DNA of 64,000 nucleotides from Pokkaliibacter sp. MBI-7 (GTDB lineage Bacteria; Pseudomonadota; Gammaproteobacteria; Pseudomonadales; Balneatricaceae). The stretch spans positions 2,047,001 to 2,111,000 of the forward strand of contig NZ_JARVTG010000001.1 in assembly GCF_029846635.1 (NCBI RefSeq). The letters run 5' to 3'. The notes under the pieces were generated by a model. It was not told the origin of the DNA, made no database searches, and saw only the letters and a program-made list of their open reading frames with translations. Below, in pieces: positions 25,902 to 33,869 of the stretch. Positions within the stretch are counted from its first letter, which is position 1. Every line of letters starts with the position of its first letter. The position numbers and the translations under genes are program-made.

Positions 25902-26795
25902 AGGCACATCACTGTGACTGCGGATGACCTGCGCCAGCGCCATGGCCATACGCCCGGCCGGACGGTCTTCCCGCTCCAGCAACACCACCCGCCGACACAG
26001 CTGCGGCTCACCAAAGGGCAGACAGTGCAAACCCTCGCGCTGGCAGCGCTGCAAGCTGGCCAGCGGCACCACGGCCACCCCCAGACCACTGGCGACCATC
26101 TGTATGATGGCTTCCTGACTGTCCAGCTCCATATCGGTCTGCACCCGCAGCCGCTGACGTTTCAGCTCGCTGTCGATGGTGCGCCCGGCCCAGGCACGCC
26201 GGTCGAAGCGGATAAACGGCTGACGCTGTAGCAAGGCTCGCCCTTTCTGCCCGTCCAGCCCTTCCTCAAGAGCTAACGCCGCCGGTGCGATGATCCAGAA
26301 GCCCTCCTGATACAACGGCGTACTGACCAGTCCGGTAGGGTAGGGTTTGACCGGCTCGGTGGTCACTGCCGCATCCAGCTCGCCGGCATCCAGCCGAATC
26401 GCCAGCTCCGCCGACATGCCTGCACTGACCAGCACCCGCAGGCGTGGATGCTGCTGGTGCAGGCTGGCCAGTGCTGCCGGTAACGCGCCTGCCAGTGCCG
26501 TCTGGATAGCGCCCAGACGCAGACGCCCGGTCAGCTCACCGCCCTCGCCCAGCTCGGCGGCGATGCCGTCGTACAGCGCCAGAATCTCCTGCGCCCGCTG
26601 TACCGCCAGATGCCCGGCATCGGTCAGCACCGGCACCCGTTTGCTGCGATCAAACAGCTGGGCATTGAAATCCTCCTCCAGACTGCGGACATGCAGACTC
26701 ACCGCCGACTGGGTCAGGCACACCACATCCGCAGCACGGGCAAAGGAGCCGTACTGGGCAATGGCAACCAGGGTTCGCAGCGCACGTAGTGACAT
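25890..26795 (-). CDS. LysR-family transcriptional regulator
   Basis: This regulator of 301 aa has a classical N-terminal helix-turn-helix (RALRTLVAIAQYGSFARAADVVCLTQSAVSLHVRSLEE) and a substrate-binding effector domain (about residues 88-295). It is upstream of and co-directional with the AEC transporter gene, which is its most likely target. The inducer is unknown. A direct repeat GAGATTAAT (26813-26821 and 26828-26836) lies just before its start and may be its own operator. Confidence 0.9.
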   Translation of the reverse strand: MSLRALRTLVAIAQYGSFARAADVVCLTQSAVSLHVRSLEEDFNAQLFDRSKRVPVLTDAGHLAVQRAQEILALYDGIAAELGEGGELTGRLRLGAIQTALAGALPAALASLHQQHPRLRVLVSAGMSAELAIRLDAGELDAAVTTEPVKPYPTGLVSTPLYQEGFWIIAPAALALEEGLDGQKGRALLQRQPFIRFDRRAWAGRTIDSELKRQRLRVQTDMELDSQEAIIQMVASGLGVAVVPLASLQRCQREGLHCLPFGEPQLCRRVVLLEREDRPAGRMAMALAQVIRSHSDVPILE

Positions 26796-26812
26796 GGAGT
26801 CTCCTTGAACAT

Positions 26813-26836
26813 GAGATTAATGACTCAGAGATTAAT
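26813..26836. promoter_or_regulatory. Tandem GAGATTAAT repeat at the LysR-type gene start
   Basis: Two perfect 9-bp copies, 15 bases apart, lie 18 to 41 bases upstream of the gene ending at 25890. Binding by the encoded regulator is only inferred. Confidence 0.3.
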
Positions 26837-27005
26837 CCAGTTTCACCATGGACCTGGCGTCCAAAACAGCAATGCCGCATGGCAATAAATCCGAGGATTG
26901 CCTGTTACTTGATCAGATACGCCAGAACGATGCTGGCTGTTATACCTATAAAACCTATCGCCGACATGCCCAAGTAATACCTTTCCCCCATAGAGGATTG
27001 CGAAC

Positions 27006-27413
27006 ATGTTTCCATGGTTTATTCACTGGGCTCCCCATTACCCATTCAGCGGCACATTGCGGCAAAGTGTTGAACCCCACACACGATGGTTCTTTGACAG
27101 TATCCGAATGGGTGCAGGTGATGGTCGGACGGAACAGCAGATATTTGACGCTTACAGCTATGGCACACAGCTGGGCTGGCTCATAGAGGTTTTACTTCCA
27201 CTGGTCAGCACGGATGTCGTGAGCCCAAAGGACGCAGACCATGCCAGAGAGCGTTTGGTTGCTGCATACAAACAGATTGAAGCGATAAAAAAGCTGAATA
27301 AAGAGATCAATGAGGAAGCCCTCCTGAACGGTCTTCAGTCACTGTTGAATCACGATCCTGATGCGTTCCGAGCCCTGATAGTCAAAGCATTGCAGCTAAA
27401 CCCCAAACCTTGA
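27006..27413 (+). CDS. Orphan hypothetical protein, lower GC
   Basis: This protein of 135 aa is not recognised. It starts at ATG 27006 with AGAGGA about ten bases upstream. No signal peptide or long membrane helix is evident, although GWLIEVLLPLV is hydrophobic. The C-terminal half is lysine- and glutamate-rich and probably helical (RERLVAAYKQIEAIKKLNKEI). Base composition is lower in GC than the neighbours, suggesting acquisition from elsewhere. It ends three bases from the convergent LysR-type gene stop. Confidence 0.6.
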   Translation: MFPWFIHWAPHYPFSGTLRQSVEPHTRWFFDSIRMGAGDGRTEQQIFDAYSYGTQLGWLIEVLLPLVSTDVVSPKDADHARERLVAAYKQIEAIKKLNKEINEEALLNGLQSLLNHDPDAFRALIVKALQLNPKP

Positions 27414-27416
27414 CCT

Positions 27417-28298
27417 TCAATATTCGCGGCACTGTTCCGACAGTGCCTGACGCATCAGCTGCAAGCCCCTGCTCAGGCTCTTGTCCTGTCGCATGACCAG
27501 CGCCAGGGTGCGAAACAGCGGTGGCGATAACGAGCAATAGTGCAGCTCAGCCTGCGCCTCGACCGCCATTCTGGGCACGATAGCCCAGCCCAGTCCGGCT
27601 TTGACCAGCTCCTTGATGGCCTCGACACTGCCAAGCGTCATCGATACCTCGACCTCCTGCGCCTGCTCGGTCAGCCAGGCATCGACAATCCGTCGGGTGT
27701 TGCCACCCGGTTCGTACAGCAGCAGGGAATGCTGCCGCAGCTGCTCGGCACTGGCCTGTTCGGGCAGGGCGACATCCCGGCAGGCGACCAGCACCAGCTC
27801 ATCCTGCAGCCAGGGGGTAACGTCCAGCATACGGCCTGACGCGGGCAGGGTGACCAGTGCCATGTCCAGCCGGTTCTCTTCCACGGCACGCAGCATATCC
27901 CGTGTGTTGCCAATATTGACCGTCACCTGCAGTGAAGGCCATTGCTGGCGCAACTGCTCCAGCACACCGGGCAGCAGGTAGATACAGGCGGTGGCGCCGG
28001 TGCCAAGCCGCACCTGCCCAAGCTCGCCCTGCCGATACTGGGCCATTGCGGCCAGCGCATCGCCCACTGCAGCATCGATCCGCTGCTGATGGCGCAGCAG
28101 CTCCTCACCGGCGGCAGTCGCCATCGTGCGCCGCCCGACACGCTCAATCAGTGCGACGCCCAGCCGTTTCTCCAGCTGGCGAATCTGCAGGCTGATGGCC
28201 GGCTGAGTGACGCCCAGTACATCCGCGGCGGCCGAAAAGCTGCCACAGCGCACCACTTCGGCAAAACAGCGCAGCTGATCAAGACTGAAAGTAGTCAC
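27417..28298 (-). CDS. LysR-family transcriptional regulator
   Basis: This regulator of 293 aa from GTG 28298 has the helix-turn-helix FSLDQLRCFAEVVRCGSFSAAADVLGVTQPAISLQIRQLEKRL (residues about 3-45) and a C-terminal effector domain. GTG 28298 is preferred because AAGGA lies eight bases upstream and the family begins there; an ATG at 28322 would add eight residues. It is divergent from the GNAT gene at 28406, which it may control. The effector is unknown. Confidence 0.9.
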   Translation of the reverse strand: MTTFSLDQLRCFAEVVRCGSFSAAADVLGVTQPAISLQIRQLEKRLGVALIERVGRRTMATAAGEELLRHQQRIDAAVGDALAAMAQYRQGELGQVRLGTGATACIYLLPGVLEQLRQQWPSLQVTVNIGNTRDMLRAVEENRLDMALVTLPASGRMLDVTPWLQDELVLVACRDVALPEQASAEQLRQHSLLLYEPGGNTRRIVDAWLTEQAQEVEVSMTLGSVEAIKELVKAGLGWAIVPRMAVEAQAELHYCSLSPPLFRTLALVMRQDKSLSRGLQLMRQALSEQCREY

Positions 28299-28344
28299 CA
28301 AAGTTTTCCTTATGCTGTGCATAAACAGACAAAGTTTCCTTTAT
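28299..28344. repeat. Near-identical 15-bp direct repeat between LysR and GNAT genes
   Basis: CAAAGTTTTCCTTAT (28299-28313) and CAAAGTTTCCTTTAT (28330-28344) are 31 bases apart, about three helical turns. On the minus strand the repeat includes the AAGGA that precedes the LysR-type start. It may be an autoregulatory operator pair. Confidence 0.4.
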
Positions 28345-28405
28345 AGCACTGTGACCACTACCCTGCAGTCTTCCTTCTTACTTGCCTGTCATCGAGCCAT
28401 TCACC

Positions 28406-28957
28406 ATGTCTGCCGCCACACCGTCCTTGTCGCCCTGTTCCATCCGTGATGCCGAGCCTGCCGATATGGCGGCGATACAGGCTATTTATGCCCATCATGT
28501 GCTGCATGGTTCCGCCTCCTTTGAGGAGGTGCCGCCGGATGTGACTGAAATGAGCCAGCGCCACGCTGCCGTGGTGGCCCGCGGCCTGCCCTTTCTGGTG
28601 GTGGAATGGGAGCAGCGGGTCGTGGGTTACTGCTATGCCAGCCTGTACCGGCCACGTCCGGCCTATCGCTATGCCATCGAGGATTCGGTCTATCTGCATA
28701 CCGATGCCCGCGGCCGGGGGCTGGGTACGGCACTGCTCACTGAGCTGATACGTCGCTGTGAGCGGGGCCCATGGCGACAGATGATCGCCGTGGTCGCCGA
28801 CTCAGGAGAGCCCGCCTCAATGGCCCTGCACCAGCGTCTGGGTTTTGTGCAGGTAGGCACGCTGAACGCGGTGGGCTACAAATTTGGCCGCTGGATTGAT
28901 ACCGCCTTTCTGCAGCGGCCACTGAACAGCGGACAGCACAGCGCCCCTGAGCAGTGA
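28406..28957 (+). CDS. GNAT acetyltransferase, phosphinothricin/methionine-sulfone acetyltransferase type
   Basis: This N-acetyltransferase of 183 aa resembles the MnaT/Pat group that acetylates amino-acid analogues such as methionine sulfone or phosphinothricin. Visible motifs are IRDAEPADMAAIQAIYAHHVLHG, GSASFEEVPPD, YRYAIEDSVYLHTDARGRGLGTALL (acetyl-CoA loop) and the C-terminal HQRLGFVQVGTLNAVGYKFGRW. ATG 28406 is chosen over a TTG eight codons upstream. The LysR-type gene is divergent. Confidence 0.88.
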   Translation: MSAATPSLSPCSIRDAEPADMAAIQAIYAHHVLHGSASFEEVPPDVTEMSQRHAAVVARGLPFLVVEWEQRVVGYCYASLYRPRPAYRYAIEDSVYLHTDARGRGLGTALLTELIRRCERGPWRQMIAVVADSGEPASMALHQRLGFVQVGTLNAVGYKFGRWIDTAFLQRPLNSGQHSAPEQ

Positions 28958-29030
28958 TGATCTGAGCTGTAATGGCCTGTGCAGTGATGGCAGGCGTGCT
29001 TACCCGCTGATCGAAAAAGCTTTGCCAGAT

Positions 29031-29067
29031 TCCTTGGTTAGCCAGACGCCGTCTCTCTCCTAGACTG
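29031..29067 (+). promoter_or_regulatory. Shared bipartite promoter element, copy B (Mop gene)
   Basis: TTCCTTGGTT (29030-29039), 19 bases, then CCTAGACTG (29059-29067). Spacing is identical to copies A and C. Its second block ends 44 bases before the Mop gene start, a normal leader length. Confidence 0.6.
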
Positions 29068-29111
29068 GCCACCACAGCCACCCGTTGTGGCTGCCCTGTC
29101 AGGAGATCAGC

Positions 29112-29330
29112 ATGAGCATCAAGTCCATCAACGTACGCAATCAGTTTCGTGGCGTCGTGCGGGAAATCATTAGCGATACCGTATTGTCGGAAGTCGAGGT
29201 GGAAACACCGGGAGGCATCGTCACGTCGGTCATCACCACCCGCTCGGTCAAGGAGCTGGGGCTGACCGTGGGGTCGCCGGTGGTCGCCTTCGTCAAATCC
29301 ACCGAGGTCTCCATCGGCCTGCTGGAGTAA
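29112..29330 (+). CDS. Molybdopterin-binding (Mop) protein, single TOBE domain
   Basis: This 72-aa protein consists of one Mop domain: RNQFRGVVREIISDTVLSEV, ETPGGIVTSVITTRSVKELGLTVGSPV and VAFVKSTEVSIGLL. Free-standing Mop proteins assemble as hexamers and bind molybdate or tungstate in the cytoplasm. ATG 29112 follows AGGAGATCAGC. It stands alone, not beside modABC, and has the promoter-like element shared with the sulfate-transport operon. Confidence 0.93.
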   Translation: MSIKSINVRNQFRGVVREIISDTVLSEVEVETPGGIVTSVITTRSVKELGLTVGSPVVAFVKSTEVSIGLLE

Positions 29331-29500
29331 TGCGCCCCTCTGCCAGAGCGGGTGGCTGTGGCTACCACCACAGCACTTCGCTCTGACCAGCGTCGGTACC
29401 TCCGCACTATTTACCCACTCTTTACCACCTGCCCCGCGTCAACAGGCTATGCTAGCTGCTATCTGTATCGATTTACGTTGCACCGGCACGGGAGCCACTG

Positions 29501-29821
29501 ATGATTCTGGAAGTTGCCATCCTGCATGTTCGTCAGGGCCAGAGCACGGCCTTCGAGCAGGCGTTCCGCCAGGCGGCGCCACTGATTGCCGCCACCCCCG
29601 GCTATCTTGGCCATGAGCTGCAGCAGTGTCTGGAGCAGCCTGATCAATACCTGCTGCTGGCTCACTGGCGCACTCTCGAAGATCATACGGTGGGCTTTCG
29701 TCAGTCGGCACAGTATCAGCAGTGGCGGGCGCTGCTGCATCCTTTCTATGACCCCTTCCCGGTGGTCGGGCACTACCGGCCGCTGCAGCACTATCCCGCC
29801 CCACCGCCGCCAGAAACATAA
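29501..29821 (+). CDS. ABM-domain (antibiotic biosynthesis monooxygenase-type) protein
   Basis: This small ferredoxin-like fold protein of 106 aa is probably dimeric. The ABM family pattern is visible: ILEVAILHVRQGQSTAFEQAFRQA, GYLGHELQQCLEQPDQYLLLAHWRTLEDHTVGFRQS and HPFYDPFPVVGHY. Family members include quinol and heme monooxygenases as well as proteins without known function, so activity is uncertain. It lies upstream of yqgE, with about 70 bases between, where gshB is found in pseudomonads. Confidence 0.85.
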   Translation: MILEVAILHVRQGQSTAFEQAFRQAAPLIAATPGYLGHELQQCLEQPDQYLLLAHWRTLEDHTVGFRQSAQYQQWRALLHPFYDPFPVVGHYRPLQHYPAPPPPET

Positions 29822-29892
29822 CCGAATGCGCCTTTATCAGTTGTAACGCCTTTAAACTTGCAGCAATGCCGGATGGCTCCAATACTTAGCCC

Positions 29893-30465
29893 ATGACAAC
29901 ATCAGCACTTACCTCACTCAGCGATCAGTTCCTGATTGCCATGCCCAGCATGCGCGATCCGCACTTTGCCCGTACGGTCACCTATATTTTTGACCATAAC
30001 GAGCAGGGGGCCATGGGCCTGATCGTCAACCGCCCGCTGGAGATGCATCTGGACGAGATCCTCGGCCACATGGACATGTCCCAGCCACGGCCGTTAAAAC
30101 GCAACCCTCCCATTTTTATCGGTGGCCCGGTGAAGACCGAGCGCGGCTTTGTCCTGCACCGTAATACCGAGCGTGAGTGGCAGTCTTCCTTCCGGATCAA
30201 CGATCAGTTGAGCCTGACCACCTCGGTCGATGTGCTGGAGGCCATCGCTCAGGATCAGGGCCCTACTGATTATCTGATCGCCCTCGGCTATTCCGGCTGG
30301 AGTGAAGGGCAACTGGAACATGAACTGGCGGAAAATGCCTGGCTGACCTGCAAGGCTGATTACCGTATCCTGTTCAACACTCCGGTTGAGCAACGTCTGG
30401 ATGCGGCAGCCCGCTCCATCGGCGTCGACCTTACCCTTCTATCGACACAAGCAGGACATGGCTGA
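29893..30465 (+). CDS. yqgE: YqgE/AlgH family protein
   Basis: This protein of 190 aa is of the normal family length, with conserved stretches FLIAMPSMRDPHFARTVTYI, GAMGLIVNRPL, FIGGPVKTERGFVLHR and ALGYSGWSEGQLEHELAENAWL. In Pseudomonas the homologue (AlgH) affects alginate-related regulation, but the molecular role is unclear. Its end overlaps the ruvX start by eight bases. The order yqgE-ruvX-pyrR-pyrB is the common gammaproteobacterial one. Confidence 0.96.
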   Translation: MTTSALTSLSDQFLIAMPSMRDPHFARTVTYIFDHNEQGAMGLIVNRPLEMHLDEILGHMDMSQPRPLKRNPPIFIGGPVKTERGFVLHRNTEREWQSSFRINDQLSLTTSVDVLEAIAQDQGPTDYLIALGYSGWSEGQLEHELAENAWLTCKADYRILFNTPVEQRLDAAARSIGVDLTLLSTQAGHG

Positions 30466-30928
30466 GACGACTCTCCCCACCCCATTCACCGTATTGGGTT
30501 TCGACTTTGGCAGTAAACGCATCGGCCTTGCCTTCGGTCAAAGTTTGACCGGAACGGCCTCGCCGATTAAACCAATTAATGCCCGTGACGGTATCCCTGA
30601 CTGGGACGAATTGAGTAAAATACTCGCCCACTGGCAGCCGGACGCTCTGGTGGTGGGAATTCCCCTGAACATGGATGGCAGCGTGAGCGAGATGGCCCGA
30701 CGGGCGCGTAAATTCGCCAATCGCCTGCATGAACGTTTCAAGCTTCCCTGCTTCCTCGCCGATGAGCGACTCACCACCCGTGAAGCCAAGGCCATTCACC
30801 TTGGGCGCGGTGGTTCCAGCCACTTCAGCAAAGACCCTGTTGATGCCCTGGCTGCCCAGTTGATCGTGGAGAGCTGGCTGACTGACGGCCTGTTTATCCC
30901 CGCCCATACCCGACTGGAGGACTTGTAG
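30458..30928 (+). CDS. ruvX: Putative pre-16S rRNA nuclease RuvX (YqgF)
   Basis: This RNase H-fold protein of 156 aa (YqgF/RuvX) is thought to process the 5' end of 16S rRNA. Conserved motifs are FDFGSKRIGLAFG with the first acidic residue, ALVVGIPLNMDGS and LADERLTTREA, and a late aspartate in SKDPVDALAAQLIVESWL. ATG 30458 has AAGCAGGA upstream and overlaps yqgE by eight bases; a longer frame inside yqgE is rejected. The pyrR start follows the stop directly. Confidence 0.95.
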   Translation: MAETTLPTPFTVLGFDFGSKRIGLAFGQSLTGTASPIKPINARDGIPDWDELSKILAHWQPDALVVGIPLNMDGSVSEMARRARKFANRLHERFKLPCFLADERLTTREAKAIHLGRGGSSHFSKDPVDALAAQLIVESWLTDGLFIPAHTRLEDL

Positions 30929-31441
30929 ATGTCATCGGCCCCCATGCCTATCGATGGCCTGATCGACAAACTCGGCATTGAGATTCAGTGCTACCTGGAA
31001 GAACGGGCCATTACCGCGCCTCTGCTGATCGGCATTCGCAGCGGTGGAGTCTGGATCGCCGAGCGCCTGCAGCAGAAGCTGGCGCTGGAAGAACCTCTGG
31101 GCATGCTGGACATCAGCTTCTACCGCGATGACTTCTCCCGTATTGGCCTGCATCCGCGTGTGCAGCCCTCCTCACTCCCTGTTCACTGTGAAGACCGGCA
31201 TATCATTCTGGTGGATGATGTGATTATGAGCGGCCGTACCATTCGTGCCGCCCTCAACGAGATTTTCGACTATGGCCGCCCGGCCTCCGTGACCCTGGTC
31301 TGTCTGTACGACATTGGCCGTCGCGAGCTGCCCATCCAGCCGGACATTGTTGGCCAGCATCTGTCGCTGGAACCGGAACAGCAGATCAAGCTGACCGGCC
31401 CCGACCCTCTGGGTCTGGAAATCCTGAGCAAAGCGTCCTAA
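30929..31441 (+). CDS. pyrR: PyrR: pyrimidine operon regulator / uracil phosphoribosyltransferase
   Basis: This PyrR-family protein of 170 aa has the PRPP-binding loop VDDVIMSGRTIRAA and the family segments LLIGIRSGGVWIAERL and DISFYRDDFSRIG. In pseudomonads PyrR controls pyrimidine genes in response to UTP and may have weak uracil phosphoribosyltransferase activity. It starts directly after the ruvX stop and precedes pyrB by about 45 bases, which hold a small hairpin. Confidence 0.95.
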   Translation: MSSAPMPIDGLIDKLGIEIQCYLEERAITAPLLIGIRSGGVWIAERLQQKLALEEPLGMLDISFYRDDFSRIGLHPRVQPSSLPVHCEDRHIILVDDVIMSGRTIRAALNEIFDYGRPASVTLVCLYDIGRRELPIQPDIVGQHLSLEPEQQIKLTGPDPLGLEILSKAS

Positions 31442-31446
31442 CTCAA

Positions 31447-31470
31447 ATGGCCCCCACGGGGCCATATTTT
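31447..31470 (+). promoter_or_regulatory. Hairpin between pyrR and pyrB
   Basis: ATGGCCCC (31447-31454) and GGGGCCAT (31458-31465) enclose a 3-base loop, followed by ATTTTC. It may be a weak terminator or attenuator controlling pyrB; this is inference. Confidence 0.45.
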
Positions 31471-31484
31471 CGGAAAAATCTGCC

Positions 31485-32513
31485 ATGAGCCACCTTACAG
31501 CCATGAGTCACGCAGCGCCGCACCAACTGCAACTCAACGAGCAGGGCCAGCTCCGCCATTTCCTGACCACGGAAGGTCTCAGCCGCGAGCTGCTGACCGA
31601 CATTCTCGACACCGCCGAGTCGTTCATCGACAGCAACGGCCGCTCGGTCAAGAAAGTGCCGCTGATGCGCGGCCTGACCGTGGTCAATCTGTTCTTCGAG
31701 AACTCCACCCGTACCCGCAGCACCTTTGAACTGGCCGCACAGAAACTGTCGGCAGACATTCTCAACCTCAATATCAGCACCTCAGCCACTGCCAAGGGCG
31801 AAACCCTGCAGGATACCCTGTGGAACATTCGCGCCATGGGCGCCGACATGTTTGTGGTACGCCATGCCGACAGCGGTGCTGCGCACTTTATCGCCGAGAA
31901 TGTCACCCCCGACGTGGCCATTATCAACGCCGGTGACGGACGCCATGCCCACCCCACACAGGCCATGCTCGACATGCTCACCATTCGCCGCTGCAAGGGC
32001 GAATTCGGCAAGCTCAAGGTGGCCATCGTCGGCGATATCCTGCACTCGCGGGTTGCCCGTTCGGAAATCCACGCGCTCAACACCCTCGGTGCCGAAGAAG
32101 TACGGCTGATCGGGCCGAAGACGCTGGTGCCCGATACCCTGCAGGCGCTGGGTGCCAATATCTACCGGGATATGAAACAGGGCCTGAAAGACGTCGATGT
32201 CATCGTGGCCCTGCGTCTGCAGAAAGAGCGCATGAACACTGCACTGCTGCCGTCCGAGTCGGAGTTTTTCCGCCTCTATGGCCTCAACGAAGAAAAACTG
32301 GCCTACGCCAAACCCGATGCCATCGTCATGCACCCCGGCCCCATCAACCGCGGAGTGGAAATCGAGTCATCGGTGGCGGATGGCGAACAGTCCCGCATTC
32401 TCACCCAGGTCAGCAACGGCATTGCCGTGCGCATGGCAGTGATGTCCATGGCCATCACTGGTCAGCTGCAACAGCAGCAGGATCTGGCCAAACAACAGGG
32501 TGCAGAGGGCTAA
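31485..32513 (+). CDS. pyrB: Aspartate carbamoyltransferase catalytic chain
   Basis: This enzyme of 342 aa condenses carbamoyl phosphate with aspartate in pyrimidine synthesis. The carbamoyl-phosphate motif NSTRTRSTFELAAQKL, the HPTQAMLDMLTI segment, KVAIVGDILHSRVARSEI and MHPGPINRGVEI are intact. The protein has the N-terminal extension of class A (pseudomonad) enzymes, which form a dodecamer with an inactive dihydroorotase-like partner; that partner is encoded immediately downstream. Start could be ATG 31485 or 31503. Confidence 0.97.
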   Translation: MSHLTAMSHAAPHQLQLNEQGQLRHFLTTEGLSRELLTDILDTAESFIDSNGRSVKKVPLMRGLTVVNLFFENSTRTRSTFELAAQKLSADILNLNISTSATAKGETLQDTLWNIRAMGADMFVVRHADSGAAHFIAENVTPDVAIINAGDGRHAHPTQAMLDMLTIRRCKGEFGKLKVAIVGDILHSRVARSEIHALNTLGAEEVRLIGPKTLVPDTLQALGANIYRDMKQGLKDVDVIVALRLQKERMNTALLPSESEFFRLYGLNEEKLAYAKPDAIVMHPGPINRGVEIESSVADGEQSRILTQVSNGIAVRMAVMSMAITGQLQQQQDLAKQQGAEG

Positions 32514-32519
32514 GGCATT

Positions 32520-33803
32520 ATGAGCATGAATATACTGATCACTGGCGGCCGCGTTATCGATCCGGCCAACCATGTCAACGAAGTGATGGACGTTTACGTG
32601 CAGGATGGCCGCATTGCCAGCCTTGGCGCTGCCATTCCCGGCTTCGTCGCCGAGCTGACACTGGATGCCAGCGGCAAAGTCGTCAGCCCGGGCTTTATCG
32701 ATCTCTGCGCCACCATGCGCGAGCCAGGCTACACCCACAAAGGTACCCTGCGCAGCGAAACCCACGCGGCAGCAGCGGGCGGCATCACCACCCTGTGCTG
32801 CCCGCCTACCAGTAACCCGGTCAATGATTCAGCAGCCGTGACCAAGCTGATCAGTGACAAGGCCCGTCAGGCCGGATTCACCCGAGTATTACCCATCGGT
32901 GCTCTGACCAAGGGACTGGAAGGGGAACAGCTGGCCAACATGCAGGGGCTGTCGGAAAGCGGCTGCATCGCCGTCTCCAATGGCCGCAATGCCATCCGTA
33001 ACAGCCTGACCCTGATGCGCTGCCTGGAATACGCAGCGACGTTTGATCTGCTGGTGATTTTCCAGTCGCAGGATCCTGATCTGTCTGCTGCCGGAGTGAT
33101 GCATGATGGCGCCAACGCCGTCCGCTTCGGCCTGCCCGGTATCCCTGAAACCGCCGAGACCATCGCCGTCGCCCGTGATCTGCTGCTGGTGGAGCAAACC
33201 GGCGTACGTGCCCACTTCGGCCAGCTATCCACGGCCCGTGCGGCACAGCTGATCATGGATGCGCGCGCCAAGGGCCTGCGTGTCACTGCCGATGTGGCCG
33301 TGCATCACCTGCTGTATACCGATGCCAAACTCAACGGTTTCAACAGCCTCTACCACGTCAACCCACCGCTGCGCTCGGCCATTGATCGTGCCGGTCTGCG
33401 TGAGGCGCTGCTGGGCGGCACTCTGAGTGCAATCTGCTCGGATCATCAGCCCCATGATGAAGCGGCCAAGCGCGCCCCCTTTGGCGCAACCGAACCCGGC
33501 ATCAGCGGTCTGGAAACCCTGCTGTCTCAGGCGCTGTTGCTGGTCGAACAGGATGTGCTGACGCTGGATCAACTGATCGAGAAACTGTCGCTGGGCCCGG
33601 CACGGGTACTGGGTCTGGACAGTGGTCAGCTGGGGCTGGGCAGCGTGGCTGATATCTGCGTGTTTGATCCTGAGGCTGAATGGATACTGACCGAAGAAGC
33701 CATGCGCTCCAGCGGCAAGAACTCCCCCCTGCTGGGCCTGCCCCTGAAAGGTCGGGTGTGCTACACCCTGGTGGACGGCGAGCTGGTCTATCAGGCCAGC
33801 TAA
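32520..33803 (+). CDS. pyrX: Inactive dihydroorotase-like subunit of aspartate carbamoyltransferase (PyrC'/PyrX)
   Basis: This amidohydrolase-fold protein of 427 aa is related to dihydroorotase but lacks its metal site. The canonical HxH after GFID is replaced by C63-A64-T65 (GFIDLCATMREPGY), and the HVST-type histidine is Gln (HFGQLSTA). The VHHLLYTD and CSDHQPHD segments remain. In Pseudomonas the same kind of inactive homologue is needed to assemble class A aspartate carbamoyltransferase, so a structural role is likely. It lies six bases after pyrB and ends at a strong terminator. A working dihydroorotase must be elsewhere. Confidence 0.93.
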   Translation: MSMNILITGGRVIDPANHVNEVMDVYVQDGRIASLGAAIPGFVAELTLDASGKVVSPGFIDLCATMREPGYTHKGTLRSETHAAAAGGITTLCCPPTSNPVNDSAAVTKLISDKARQAGFTRVLPIGALTKGLEGEQLANMQGLSESGCIAVSNGRNAIRNSLTLMRCLEYAATFDLLVIFQSQDPDLSAAGVMHDGANAVRFGLPGIPETAETIAVARDLLLVEQTGVRAHFGQLSTARAAQLIMDARAKGLRVTADVAVHHLLYTDAKLNGFNSLYHVNPPLRSAIDRAGLREALLGGTLSAICSDHQPHDEAAKRAPFGATEPGISGLETLLSQALLLVEQDVLTLDQLIEKLSLGPARVLGLDSGQLGLGSVADICVFDPEAEWILTEEAMRSSGKNSPLLGLPLKGRVCYTLVDGELVYQAS

Positions 33804-33826
33804 GCACGGTATAAGTTCAGTAAACA

Positions 33827-33857
33827 ACAAGGGCGTCATCAGACGCCCTTGTGTTTT
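33827..33857 (+). terminator. Rho-independent terminator after pyrX
   Basis: An 11-bp perfect stem ACAAGGGCGTC (33827-33837) / GACGCCCTTGT (33842-33852), loop ATCA, followed by GTTTT. Confidence 0.9.
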
Positions 33858-33869
33858 ATGGATGATTAA

